From DATIUV01 sp049322755 (lineage in GTDB: Bacteria > Pseudomonadota > Gammaproteobacteria > Burkholderiales > UBA6910): 64,000 nt of DNA. Under the pieces are notes generated by a model, which was not told the origin of the DNA, ran no database searches, and saw nothing but the letters and a program-made list of their open reading frames with translations. Within the stretch, counting starts at the first letter, position 1; the number at the start of each line of letters is the position of its first letter. Position numbers and translations under genes: made by a program. This document shows positions 52,475 to 60,877 of this stretch, piece after piece. Location of the stretch: the NCBI GenBank assembly GCA_049322755.1, contig JBMOQX010000052.1, positions 1 to 64,000 of the forward strand, given 5' to 3'.

Positions 52475-53001
52475 TGAGTAACCCTCCGCGTAAGGAAGGG
52501 CTCCGCCTTGAGATGCCAGAAGCCGGGCAAACGCATGACTCGCGGCAGGTCACAAACCGAGGTATCCCCATCGAATCGCCCCGCTAAGAATTGCTGCAGA
52601 GGCTTAAACTCCTCAAGCGAACAGTCATTCACCGGCCAGTAGGCGTGGAAGCGATCGGGGCTCGACTCGACGACGATGGGGGGCCTCGGCTCGGCCTTTA
52701 GCACTGGCTCGATCGGCGCGCCGTCGAGATCGACGAACAGGGCGCGGACGCGCGTGACATTCTGCGTTGAGCGCCCCTTTCCGTCGCCTTCGTTGACCAT
52801 CACGAAAATGCCCGCGCCGGCGTTGTTCGAGGCTTCCAGCCAGTCGGCATGTTCCTCGAGCGTGCCGCATTTCCAGGTCCGCTTAACGCCTGTCGCGTCT
52901 TTCTTATCCGGGAAGACCTGAAACGCGAACTCAGCATCCGGGCCGCCCAGATCGAGCAAGAAGGCGGAGGCCATATCCAGATCGGGTTCAAGCTTGGACA
53001 T
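52471..53001 (-). CDS. RepB-type DNA primase domain protein
   Basis: 176 residues from ATG at 53001; an upstream open stretch is the shadow of the neighbouring gene. Motifs NVTRVRALFVDLDGAP (catalytic DxD), SSPDRFHAYWPV and GDTSVCDLPRVMRLPGFWH are those of the RepB-like/AEP primase domain. It would lay down primers for the RepA helicase encoded next (ATGA overlap). It overlaps the preceding small gene by 14 bases. Confidence 0.86.
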   Translation of the reverse strand: MSKLEPDLDMASAFLLDLGGPDAEFAFQVFPDKKDATGVKRTWKCGTLEEHADWLEASNNAGAGIFVMVNEGDGKGRSTQNVTRVRALFVDLDGAPIEPVLKAEPRPPIVVESSPDRFHAYWPVNDCSLEEFKPLQQFLAGRFDGDTSVCDLPRVMRLPGFWHLKAEPFLTRRVTQ

Positions 53002-53293
53002 CGCCGGTCTCCTGCACAAGGGCTGCGCCGTCGCGAGCCTTGCGGTAGGTTTCCGCAAGGAACGTCGGATTCGGGCCGGGTTCACCGCGTGGAAACGTGA
53101 CCAACGCGACGATGCCATCTGGCCACCGATAGATTTGAAGCAAGTTGTGGCCTGCCATCCGAACTGACTCAATCAGGAAGCGAAGGAAGCAAGCTTCGAG
53201 GGGATCGTCAGTCGCCTGTTCCGGCACGATCTGCTGAGCCAGAGCGGCAATCGTCGGGTCGGGAAGGATAAGGAGGTCCAGTCGGTCAGCCAT
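52988..53293 (-). CDS. Small unknown protein in the replication operon
   Basis: 101 residues from ATG at 53293, overlapping the AlpA-like gene by eight bases and the primase gene by 14. Acidic N-terminus MADRLDLLILPDPTIAALAQ; a later segment LLQIYRWPDGIVALVTFPRG may be a beta-sheet. Not recognised. Overlaps on both sides show it is translated as part of the alpA-primase-repA operon. Confidence 0.7.
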   Translation of the reverse strand: MADRLDLLILPDPTIAALAQQIVPEQATDDPLEACFLRFLIESVRMAGHNLLQIYRWPDGIVALVTFPRGEPGPNPTFLAETYRKARDGAALVQETGDVQA

Positions 53294-53486
53294 TCTGAGT
53301 GCCCCCCTGGACGACTTGCCGGGATTGGACCCACCCCTGAACCTCACTTCGCAGCCAGCCGACCGAATTCACGCCCAATAGGCGGCGGGCTGGGAAGCGA
53401 CCGTCCCTTTCGAGACGCCAAATCGTGGCGCGGCTGAGGCCGGTCAGGGTCCGGACCTCGGGGAAACGCAGTAGTGCATCGTTCAT
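53286..53486 (-). CDS. AlpA-like HTH regulator/excisionase
   Basis: 66 residues from ATG at 53486, eight bases after GAGGAG (an ATG two codons earlier is too close to it). LLRFPEVRTLTGLSRATIWR followed by ERDGRFPARRLLGVNSVGWL is the MerR-like helix-turn-helix of AlpA. Such proteins activate the integrase or act as excisionase in P4-like elements. First gene of the replication operon. Confidence 0.88.
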   Translation of the reverse strand: MNDALLRFPEVRTLTGLSRATIWRLERDGRFPARRLLGVNSVGWLRSEVQGWVQSRQVVQGGTQNG

Positions 53487-53569
53487 TCTCATTGCTCCTC
53501 GTGTCGTTCCGTGGCCTTTTTCGCCACATATCCAAGTATTTCAAGGAGCAAGATTTGGAGGTCGCGGGA

Positions 53570-54454
53570 TTACCCAGAAACCTCTGGCAGAATCCCGCGA
53601 AAGAAGGCCTTGGTATTTTCCCTAACCGTTGATTCGTTTATGGGTTTTAATAGATCAAGAGCGGTCGTAACGGTGTCGGCCACGCACTGGTTCATAGGCG
53701 CGCCGAATAGATCACGAGCCATATAGGACATAACGCGAATACAGAAGATTTTTTTCGCCTCCTCAGACGTCAGCTTCCTATTGAGAAGCTGCTCAGCCAA
53801 GTCCTGGCCAAAGGCGAGATCGGAAACTGACCTTTGGCAAAGCGTTTCGAGCACGTTGGAGAGGCTTGGGAAATAGCGGCCAAGACCCGGATCGCTCAAC
53901 AGCCCACCAATCGCAGACTCAACTGCAGAGTCGACAGCCTCAGGAAGACCAGCGGGCATCGTCTGGTCCTCGCCGTTCGCGGCCACCAACCGCTCTCGAA
54001 CGCTCGCGCAGATTTGGCGGCTTAACTCCTGACCCAAAATTATCGCCTGGGCTCGGAGGTCATCGCGCCGATCAACGGACTCTCGCAGCAGGCCCTGAAG
54101 GTCATCCAGCGTGCGCCACGGGCCTTGCCTCACTCTCAGCTTGCGCCGAAGTCGCTCCGCCTGGTCGAGCAATTCTTCGAACTGCTTCTCCCGCTCTTTA
54201 GGGGAGGTCTTGTCTAACCTGTCCCAGTTGCCAGACGCAAGCCACGCTTCGCGCGCGTACGCGACCAGCGCGCGATCGGAGTCCTCCAAGGCCTGCGATC
54301 GTTTCGCAAGGTCAGCCCAGACACCACTCATACGAGCATCGGAACACAGGCGCCCGAGAATTTCCTTATCGGGGCTTTCGCAATGACGGAGCTTCTCGTC
54401 GGCCCAAGCGGCCACCGCGTCGGGGAGACCCGGGAGGAAAGCGGATCTCATCAA
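53570..54454 (-). CDS. Unknown protein coupled to the integrase
   Basis: 294 residues, mostly helical and charged, with no signal peptide or membrane helix. Its ATG overlaps the integrase stop (ATGA), so it is translated with the integrase. No recognised motif: the N-terminus is FLPGLPDAVAAWADEKLRHC, and a charged helix DQAERLRRKLRVRQGPWRTL lies near 95-115. It may assist integration or be passive cargo. Confidence 0.7.
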   Translation of the reverse strand: MMRSAFLPGLPDAVAAWADEKLRHCESPDKEILGRLCSDARMSGVWADLAKRSQALEDSDRALVAYAREAWLASGNWDRLDKTSPKEREKQFEELLDQAERLRRKLRVRQGPWRTLDDLQGLLRESVDRRDDLRAQAIILGQELSRQICASVRERLVAANGEDQTMPAGLPEAVDSAVESAIGGLLSDPGLGRYFPSLSNVLETLCQRSVSDLAFGQDLAEQLLNRKLTSEEAKKIFCIRVMSYMARDLFGAPMNQCVADTVTTALDLLKPINESTVRENTKAFFRGILPEVSG

Positions 54455-55683
54455 GCCGCCGCCCTGCGAAGGGCGAGGACTTGTGCGTCTGGCTCGAAGG
54501 CATTTGCGCCGTCGGAGCCGACAAGTCGCTCGAGATTGTCTGCCCAGCGAGTCAATGCCTCACGCTTTTCCGCGTCGTAGCTATGACGGTCGTAAACGGC
54601 TGTAACGCCGCTCTCTGCGTGATTTAGGACCTTGGACACTACGAGCCTGGAAATTCCTAGGCTTGTCATTTGGGACGCCGCCGTCCGCCGCAGGTCGTGA
54701 GGCGTGAACCGTTCGAGCCCGAAGTGGGCTTGGTGGAGCCGCAGGGCATGGTCGATCGCCGTATGGACGATTGGGCGATCACCTCCTCGGGAAGGAAAGA
54801 GATATGACGAGGCGTCGGCGAGGTGCCGAATCTCGTCGAGAATTGCGAGAGCGAGGGGGGAAAGCGGAACGCGATGGGACAGGCCGTTCTTCGAGGAGAC
54901 CGCCGGTATAGTCCACCATCCGCTCTTGAGGTCAAAATCCTCCCAGCGGGCAGCACGCACCTCACCCTTGCGCTGGGCGGTCACCAGCTGGAGCAGCAAC
55001 GCAAGCTGAATCGGGCGAGTCATGCTTGACGTGTTAAGCCGTGTCCAGAAGGTTCTAATTTCGTCGTCGGACAGAACCCGGTCTCTGGTGACCAGCTTCC
55101 CCGGCGCCTTGATTGCCAAGCACGGGCTGGTCTCCAGGATGCTGCGCCCGATGGCGAAGTTGTACATCTTCCGGATGCAGGCCAACGTGCGATTGGCAGC
55201 AATGGGAGCGCCCCGGTCCACGATGTCGTCCAACAACGCCACTACCTCGCGGCGAGTGATGTCCTGGGCCTTCCGATGCCCCCAGCGGGGCAAGATGTCC
55301 TTTCGAAGGATCCGCTCGTCCTCCGCCCAAGAGCGCTTGTGGGGTCTCGCGTGGCGCTCAAGATAGTGGTTGGCAAGCTCGAGCACCGTAGGAGCCTTGA
55401 GCGCTTCCTCGCGCGCATACCGTTCTTCCTGGGCGGGGTCGATATCTTTGTCGAGCAGGACGCGCAAAGCGGCATGCTTCGCGTGGGCTTCTGCGAGAGT
55501 CATCTTCGGATAGCGCCCGAGGGTCACCCGATTGAGCTTTCCGCGACGCCGGTAAACGAAGATCCAGGATTTCACGCCGGCGGGCGAGACCCGGATGCCA
55601 AAGCCATTGCGGCCAGCTTCGAAAACTTCATAACGGGCCGCAGCGGGTCGGAGCGCCCTAACGGCGCGTTCGGTAAACTTCAT
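54451..55683 (-). CDS. int: P4-type tyrosine recombinase (integrase)
   Basis: 410 residues from ATG at 55683, preceded by GGAGAGGA; the 25 codons before it include the arm-type repeats and are not coding. N-terminal DUF4102 arm-binding domain (KFTERAVRALRPAAARYEVF and YRRRGKLNRVTLGRYPKMTL), a SAM-like core-binding domain, and a catalytic domain with Arg238 (TAQRKGEVR), HDLRR (329-333), His355 and nucleophile Tyr364 (VYDRHSY). It integrates the island into tRNA-Thr. It points away from the near attachment site at 55861. Confidence 0.96.
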   Translation of the reverse strand: MKFTERAVRALRPAAARYEVFEAGRNGFGIRVSPAGVKSWIFVYRRRGKLNRVTLGRYPKMTLAEAHAKHAALRVLLDKDIDPAQEERYAREEALKAPTVLELANHYLERHARPHKRSWAEDERILRKDILPRWGHRKAQDITRREVVALLDDIVDRGAPIAANRTLACIRKMYNFAIGRSILETSPCLAIKAPGKLVTRDRVLSDDEIRTFWTRLNTSSMTRPIQLALLLQLVTAQRKGEVRAARWEDFDLKSGWWTIPAVSSKNGLSHRVPLSPLALAILDEIRHLADASSYLFPSRGGDRPIVHTAIDHALRLHQAHFGLERFTPHDLRRTAASQMTSLGISRLVVSKVLNHAESGVTAVYDRHSYDAEKREALTRWADNLERLVGSDGANAFEPDAQVLALRRAAA

Positions 55684-55707
55684 GTAATCCTCTCCGGAGG
55701 GATGGTT

Positions 55708-55728
55708 CTGGGTAGACTCTGGGTAGAC
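55708..55728 (+). promoter_or_regulatory. Right pair of CTGGGTAGAC repeats, putative integrase arm sites
   Basis: CTGGGTAGAC at 55708-55717 and 55719-55728, followed by TTTT, matching the left pair except for one base less in the spacer. The pair lies 25 bases upstream of the integrase start, so integrase binding here could also repress its own gene. Confidence 0.65.
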
Positions 55729-55860
55729 TTTTGCACGCGGCAACGGGTGAGCGCGCACGAAACACCTTGATTCAAGACTAATACGTTACTATCTATTTTT
55801 CAATGGCTTATGAACGCAAAATGCAATGTGATGAAACGCTCTGAAATGCCATTTAGGCTC

Positions 55861-55907
55861 ATTCGTAATCAGTAGGTCCCCAGTTCGAGTCTGGGCATCA
55901 GCACCAA
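55861..55907 (+). repeat. attR, 47-bp direct repeat of the tRNA-Thr 3' half
   Basis: Identical to 35701-35747. It lacks the 5' half of the tRNA, so it is not a second tRNA gene; it marks the right edge of the island. Confidence 0.95.
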
Positions 55908-56269
55908 CCTCCCCTTCCCCTCCAGCGCTCCCGGACGGCGATCTGAAAGCCTGCGCCCGCAAACGAGTTCCCCCATGCGCCGCGCTGGGCGGCGGTTCGC
56001 GGTGCGGGCTGCGTGGACCCTCGGATGCGTCATTGCGATTCGATGCGTTCGCGCCGGTCTTCCGCGGCCGAACGGTATCGGGCGCGCCACCGCTGGACGC
56101 GGGTGCGGTGTGGACCCTGGGTTTCGTGATCGCCGATCGCCAGTCCGGGCCGTTTCGCCTGGAAGTGAAATGCATAGTCGCGTGAACGCCTGCCGGCGGC
56201 GCAGAACGCGGACTGGAATCAGGCTAAAGTAACTGTTCGCTGGAGTGGCATTCCAAGGGAGGGAAAAAA
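55908..56269. other. Non-coding gap between attR and trpB
   Basis: 362 GC-rich bases. No frame resembles a protein. It contains the trpB ribosome binding site (GGGAGGG, about 56259) but I see no clear promoter. Confidence 0.5.
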
Positions 56270-57634
56270 ATGAGCGATACCGTCAAGTATCTGCTGTCCG
56301 AAAAGGACATTCCGCAGACCTGGTACAACATCGTGGCCGACCTGCCGGCGCCGCCTCCGCCGGTACTGCACCCAGGCACCGGCAAGCCTGTCGGCCCCGA
56401 CGATCTGGCGCCGCTCTTCCCGATGTCGCTCATCCTGCAGGAAGTGAGCACCGACCGCGAGGTGGAGATACCTCGAGCGGTGCGCGGCATCTATCGCCAG
56501 TGGCGGCCAAGCCCGCTGTATCGCGCGCGGCGGCTGGAGAAGGCGCTGGATACGCCGGCGCGCATCTACTACAAGTACGAAGGCGTCAGCCCGGCCGGCA
56601 GCCACAAGCCCAACACCGCGGTGGCACAGGCGTTCTACAACAAGGAAGCCGGGATCAGCCGCATCACCACCGAGACCGGCGCCGGACAGTGGGGTTCGTC
56701 GCTCGCTTTCGCCGGCGCGCTGTTTGGCATCGAAGTCCAGGTGTTCATGGTGCGGGTGTCCTACAACCAGAAACCCTATCGGCGGGCGCTGATGGAAACC
56801 TACGGCGCGCGGTGCGTCGCGTCGCCGTCCAACGAGACTCAATCGGGGCGCGCCGTCCTGGCCCGGCGGGCGGACCACCCGGGGAGCCTGGGCATCGCCA
56901 TTTCCGAAGCGGTGGAAGTGGCCGCGCAGCGCGACGACACCAGGTACGCGCTGGGTTCGGTGCTGAACCACGTGCTGCTGCACCAGACGGTGGTGGGCCA
57001 GGAAGCGATGCGCCAGCTGGAGCTGGCGGGCGACTATCCCGACGTCATCGTCGGCTGCACCGGCGGGGGTTCGAATTTCGCCGGCATCGTGTTCCCGTTC
57101 CTGGGCGCGCAGCTGCGCGGCGGGCGCAAGGTGCGCATCGTCGCGGTGGAACCGGCGGCCTGTCCCAGCCTGACCCGCGGCAAGTACGCCTATGATTTCG
57201 GCGACACCGCGCATCTCACGCCGCTCACCAAAATGCACACGCTGGGCTCAACGTTCACGCCGCCCGGGTTCCACGCCGGCGGGCTGCGCTACCACGGCAT
57301 GGCGCCGCTGGTGTCGCACGTAAAGGAACTGGGGCTGATCGAAGCCAGGGCGTACGCGCAGCTCGGCTGCTTCGAAGCCGGCGTGGCGTTTGCCCGCGCC
57401 GAGGGTATCCTGCCGGCGCCGGAAGCCAACCACGCGGTGAAGGGCGCCATCGACGAAGCACTCCGGTGCAAGCAGGAAGGACGGGCGCAGACGATCCTGT
57501 TCAATCTCTGCGGCCACGGTCATTTCGACATGCAGGCCTACATCGACTACTTCGAAGGCAAGCTCACCGACCAGACCTACGACGAGGCCGAGCTGGCGAT
57601 GGCGCTGGCGGGACTGCCTTCGGTGGTCGCCTGA
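56270..57634 (+). CDS. trpB: Tryptophan synthase beta chain, TrpB2 type
   Basis: 454 residues, longer than the 400 of TrpB1, with the TrpB2-type N-terminal extension (TWYNIVADLPAPPPPVLHPG). The PLP lysine is in GSHKPNTA (Lys113) and the phosphate loop is GCTGGGSNF. It condenses indole (or hydrolyses indole glycerol phosphate products) with serine to tryptophan. No trpA lies nearby, and TrpB2 enzymes usually act without TrpA or salvage indole. Stands alone after the island. Confidence 0.92.
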   Translation: MSDTVKYLLSEKDIPQTWYNIVADLPAPPPPVLHPGTGKPVGPDDLAPLFPMSLILQEVSTDREVEIPRAVRGIYRQWRPSPLYRARRLEKALDTPARIYYKYEGVSPAGSHKPNTAVAQAFYNKEAGISRITTETGAGQWGSSLAFAGALFGIEVQVFMVRVSYNQKPYRRALMETYGARCVASPSNETQSGRAVLARRADHPGSLGIAISEAVEVAAQRDDTRYALGSVLNHVLLHQTVVGQEAMRQLELAGDYPDVIVGCTGGGSNFAGIVFPFLGAQLRGGRKVRIVAVEPAACPSLTRGKYAYDFGDTAHLTPLTKMHTLGSTFTPPGFHAGGLRYHGMAPLVSHVKELGLIEARAYAQLGCFEAGVAFARAEGILPAPEANHAVKGAIDEALRCKQEGRAQTILFNLCGHGHFDMQAYIDYFEGKLTDQTYDEAELAMALAGLPSVVA

Positions 57635-57686
57635 GCCGACCCGGCGGTGAGACAGTCGGCGGTCAAGGGCGTCGCCGGCACGCTGG

Positions 57687-59014
57687 GTGGCGCGGGAAAA
57701 TCCGTTGCAGACGCGGTTGCGCGAACGCCTGGAGGGCGAGACGCTGGCCCGCGAGGAAATCGAACGGCGGCTTGCCGATGCGAAATCGCGCCTGGCGCTG
57801 GTGTACCGTGATCTCCCGCTGACGATGTGCTTTCTGGACGCCCGCCGGCAGATCACCGCGCACAACGAGGCGTTCGCCGCCTGGGTCGGGCTGCCGGAGC
57901 ACCGCATCGAGGGGCGCACGCTGCCGGAGGTGCCGGGTCGCAAATCGTTCGCCGACTTGGCGGACGATTTGGACCGCGCCTACGCCGGCGAGGCCGTGCG
58001 TGAGGAGGGGCTGCACGTGCTCGGCGGGCACCGCTTCCAGCTCGCCAAGCTCCTCGTTCCCCGTTTACCGGGGCGCCGTGGACGGCGTATTCGTGATCCT
58101 GGTGGACGTCACGGAGCGCCGGCACGGCGCCCTCCCCGCCCGGCCGTGGCGGAGGAAAGCGGGCCCGGCGTCGGGCCAGAGCCGGGCGAGACCTCGCCCG
58201 AGGAGATCTACGCCCGATCGGTCGCCCGCGAACTGGCCGGATGGGAAGCGCCGGAGCAGACCGTGCTCGCCATCATGCGGGAGGATCGTCTCACGCTGTT
58301 CGGCCAGAAGATCATGCCGACCACCACGACCGCCCGGCCGCGTGTGGTGGCCGAGGTGCGGGTATGCCTGTCCAAAGAGGAGCAGGCGATGCTCCCGCCA
58401 GGGGCGTTTCTGCCCATCCTGGAGCATTTCGAGCTGATGGGGGAACTGGACCCCCTCTGGTGCTGCGCCTCCTGGCGAGGGCGCTGCGGGCGTCGCGGCC
58501 GGCGGGGATGCTCTGCACGATCAACCTTTCGCGCCAGAGCCTGGCCGACGGCAAGTTCTCCGAATTCGTCGTCGAGCAGATGCAGGCCGCGAATCTCCCG
58601 GCGGGCAGCCTGTGCTTCGAGCTGGCGGTCGAGGACGCCGTCGTTGACCCGGACGCGGCGTTCCGCTTCGCCCGGCGCGTGCAGCGCCGGATGTGCCACA
58701 TCGCCCTGACGCGCTTCACCGGCTCTGTGGCGTCGCTTGAGGTGCTGCGGCACGCGAAGGCGCGCTACATCAAGATCGATGGAACCATCGTGCGCGGGCT
58801 GGGCCAGGACCCCGTCGCGGTCGGGCGCGTGAAGGCCATCTGCCGCGTGGCCCGGGCCATCGACGCGCAGCTCATCGCCGAGTTCGTCGAGACCGCGGAG
58901 GCGCTGAAGACGCTGGTGGCGCTGGGCGTTGATTTCGCGCAGGGCTTCGAGCTCGGGCGCCCGCAGCCGCTGGCCACCCTGTTGCGCGCGGAGCAGACGT
59001 CAGCCCGCGGCTGA
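57687..59014 (+). pseudogene. Degraded PAS-EAL domain gene with three frameshifts
   Basis: Starts GTG at 57687. The PAS domain (LVYRDLPLTMCFLDARRQIT, GLPEHRIEGRTLPEV) runs in one frame to about 58063 and continues in the next frame as YRGAVDGVFVILVDVTERR. It then returns to the first frame near 58130-58190 for YARSVARELAGWEAPEQTVL through ILEHFELMGELD, and finally shifts near 58455 to MLCTINLSRQSLADGKFSEF and the C-terminal EAL part ending at 59014. The EAL signature itself is replaced (VVAEVRVCL), so cyclic di-GMP hydrolysis would be doubtful even if repaired. All three shifts fall at runs of C, so assembly error must be excluded. Confidence 0.75.
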
Positions 59015-59022
59015 CGCCCTGC

Positions 59023-59343
59023 TCAGCCGCCGCCGGACGGTACGTCTTCGATGCGCGTCAACAGCGGCAACTCGTGGCGCCGCGCGTTCACGGCGATGAA
59101 ATCCGCGCGCGGCAGCGCACGGTGGCGATCGCCTTCCAGCACGCGCGCGTTCAGCGCCTCGTAATTCTCCGCCGTTTCGCCCAGCACCGTGGCCAGCAGC
59201 ACTTCCAGTTCCCAGGGGTCGACGCGCAGCCGACCGAAGGGGCGCCCATCATCGTCGGGCTCCCAGAACAGGCGCGGCTCCCAGTTGCAGGCGCGCACCT
59301 CGGGACGTTCGAACCATTGCCGCAGTTTTTCTTCGAGGTTCAT
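59023..59343 (-). CDS. Small conserved-looking protein of unknown function
   Basis: 106 residues, acidic, rich in Trp, Glu and Leu: LRQWFERPEVRACNWEPRLF at the start, FGRLRVDPWELEVLLATVLG in the middle, a Gly-rich end. No signal peptide or membrane helix. Convergent with the broken EAL gene and divergent from lexA across a 576-bp gap. Not recognised. Confidence 0.6.
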   Translation of the reverse strand: MNLEEKLRQWFERPEVRACNWEPRLFWEPDDDGRPFGRLRVDPWELEVLLATVLGETAENYEALNARVLEGDRHRALPRADFIAVNARRHELPLLTRIEDVPSGGG

Positions 59344-59855
59344 GGAGGGACTCCGTGTTGTCTCAGGGATCGCTTCCCGGCGTGCTGAGCATTGGACAAC
59401 GCAATCGCCATGACGGCACGCAGATCATTTCTTTGCATTCGCTGGCATGATGATTGCCGAAAAGGCGTTTCCAGACCACTGGGCGTGACCCCGCAAGCCG
59501 GCAAAAAAACCGCCGCCGGGAGGTAACTCGCGCTGCTTCAAGGCGTTTTTGGAGTTCTCCACAAAAACTGTGGATAAGTGTGTGGATGAGTCGACGGACG
59601 ACTCGGCGAATACCTTGCGGGGACTGGAGATTTGCGCCTCTGGTCACTTTGTGTGCAAGCATTTAATCAATGAAAAAACAGGCACTTAATCTTTCCGGCG
59701 GCGAACGGGGGCAGGAGAGCCTCGGTACCGGAAAGCGGGAAGCGGAGAGCGGTGGATAGCTGACACCGGGTCGGTGCACCAAGCAGCCGGTTAACAATGA
59801 TTCACAGCCGCTCTTGCGTGCAGGGCGGCGCATGAAAAATGATCGCCTGAATGGG
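59344..59855. other. Non-coding region with DnaA boxes upstream of lexA
   Basis: About 510 bases without a plausible gene. It includes three DnaA-like boxes at 59555-59589 and a less GC-rich stretch (TTTAATCAATGAAAAAACAG at 59662-59681). Confidence 0.6.
59555..59589. promoter_or_regulatory. Cluster of three DnaA boxes
   Basis: TTCTCCACA (59555-59563, plus strand, one mismatch), TGTGGATAA (59569-59577, perfect box on the minus strand) and TGTGGATGA (59581-59589, minus strand, one mismatch), all within 35 bases. Confidence 0.65.
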
Positions 59856-59883
59856 TTGCCACGCCCCCGGGTTTGTATATAAT
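59856..59883 (+). promoter_or_regulatory. lexA promoter
   Basis: TTGCCA (59856-59861), 16-bp spacer, TATAAT (59878-59883). The transcription start would fall near 59890, at the edge of the SOS box. Confidence 0.75.
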
Positions 59884-59890
59884 CCCAGTA

Positions 59891-59906
59891 CTGGATATCC
59901 ATACAA
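59891..59906 (+). promoter_or_regulatory. SOS box (LexA operator)
   Basis: CTGGATATCCATACAA matches the CTGT-N8-ACAG type operator at CTG.ATAT..ATACA. It covers the predicted transcription start of lexA, so LexA would repress itself and the downstream mutagenesis genes. Confidence 0.8.
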
Positions 59907-59919
59907 AAACGGAAAGCGC

Positions 59920-60525
59920 ATGGAAGAACTCACTCCTCGCCAAGCCGAGATCCTGGAATGGATCCGCGACTTCATGGCCGCCACCGGCATGCCGCCGACC
60001 CGCGCCGAGATGGCCGAGGCGCTGGGCTTCCGCTCGCCCAACGCCTCGGAAGAGCACCTGCGGACGCTGGCGCGCAAGGGCGCCATCGAGCTGCTGCCCG
60101 GTGCCTCCCGCGGCATCCGGCTGAGGGTGGCCACCGGCGGCATCCCGCTGGTGGGGCGGGTAGCGGCCGGCTCGCCGATCCTCGCCGAGCAGAACGTCGA
60201 GGCCCGCTACCAGATCGACGCCGGCCTGTTCCGCCCCCGCGCCCACTACCTGCTGCGGGTGCGCGGCATGAGCATGCGCGACGCCGGCATCCTGGACGGC
60301 GATCTGCTGGCGGTGCATCGCACCCGCGAGGTGCGCTCCGGCCAGGTGGTGGTGGCGCGCCTCAACGACGAAGTGACGGTCAAGCGACTGAAGCGCCGCG
60401 GCCGTGAAGTGCAACTGCTGCCGGAGAACCCGGACTTCCAGCCCATCGTTCTTGACCTCAAGGAGGATCCGCTGGTGATCGAGGGCATCGGCGTCGGCGT
60501 CATCCGCAGCGGCAAGGCGCTGTAG
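59920..60525 (+). CDS. lexA: SOS repressor LexA
   Basis: 201 residues from ATG at 59920, following GGAAAGCGC. N-terminal winged helix LTPRQAEILEWIRDFMAATG and PTRAEMAEALGFRSPNASEE; the self-cleavage site is Ala83-Gly84 (VAAGSP), with catalytic Ser118 (GMSMRD) and Lys155 (VTVKRL). RecA filaments trigger cleavage. It heads the cassette of a small gene, imuA, imuB and dnaE2. Confidence 0.96.
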   Translation: MEELTPRQAEILEWIRDFMAATGMPPTRAEMAEALGFRSPNASEEHLRTLARKGAIELLPGASRGIRLRVATGGIPLVGRVAAGSPILAEQNVEARYQIDAGLFRPRAHYLLRVRGMSMRDAGILDGDLLAVHRTREVRSGQVVVARLNDEVTVKRLKRRGREVQLLPENPDFQPIVLDLKEDPLVIEGIGVGVIRSGKAL

Positions 60526-60559
60526 GGCGCGCCGTATCCCCTCTCTGAAGGAGGCAACC

Positions 60560-60748
60560 GTGGAACGCGACAAGGCTCTCGGCATCCTCAAGGCGCTGGC
60601 GGACGGCATCGCCGTCGCCGAGCCGGCCGAGGAACACCAGCGCAGCCGCTGGGCCATCGAGGCGCGGCTGGTACGCCTGAACAAGATGCCGCCGCCATCC
60701 GGTCCCGCCGCCCGCGAGGCGGCGAAGGCTTACGCGGCCCTGCAATGA
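60560..60748 (+). CDS. Small unknown protein between lexA and imuA
   Basis: 62 residues from GTG at 60560, which has an excellent AAGGAGG site upstream. Helical: ERDKALGILKALADGIAVAE and SRWAIEARLVRLNK. Not recognised. Its place 34 bases after lexA suggests SOS control. Confidence 0.65.
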   Translation: MERDKALGILKALADGIAVAEPAEEHQRSRWAIEARLVRLNKMPPPSGPAAREAAKAYAALQ

Positions 60749-60877
60749 CTTCCGCGAGGATGCGCCGGGAAGCCTTGAAGGCGCGCGCGCCCGGATCCGC
60801 GCCAGGATGCTGATGCGCCGATCCCGCCCACGGCTTTCGTCTGCCAGGTCTCCCGGCTTCTCGCGCGCCCCCGGAAC

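Noticed and set aside
55861..55907. A second tRNA gene
   Set aside because: Only the 3' half is present, with no acceptor 5' strand or D arm; it is the right attachment repeat.
55789..56175. Open frame over attR with the same DAQTRTGDLLITN peptide
   Set aside because: Again a translation of the antisense tRNA repeat; no ribosome binding site and no family resemblance.
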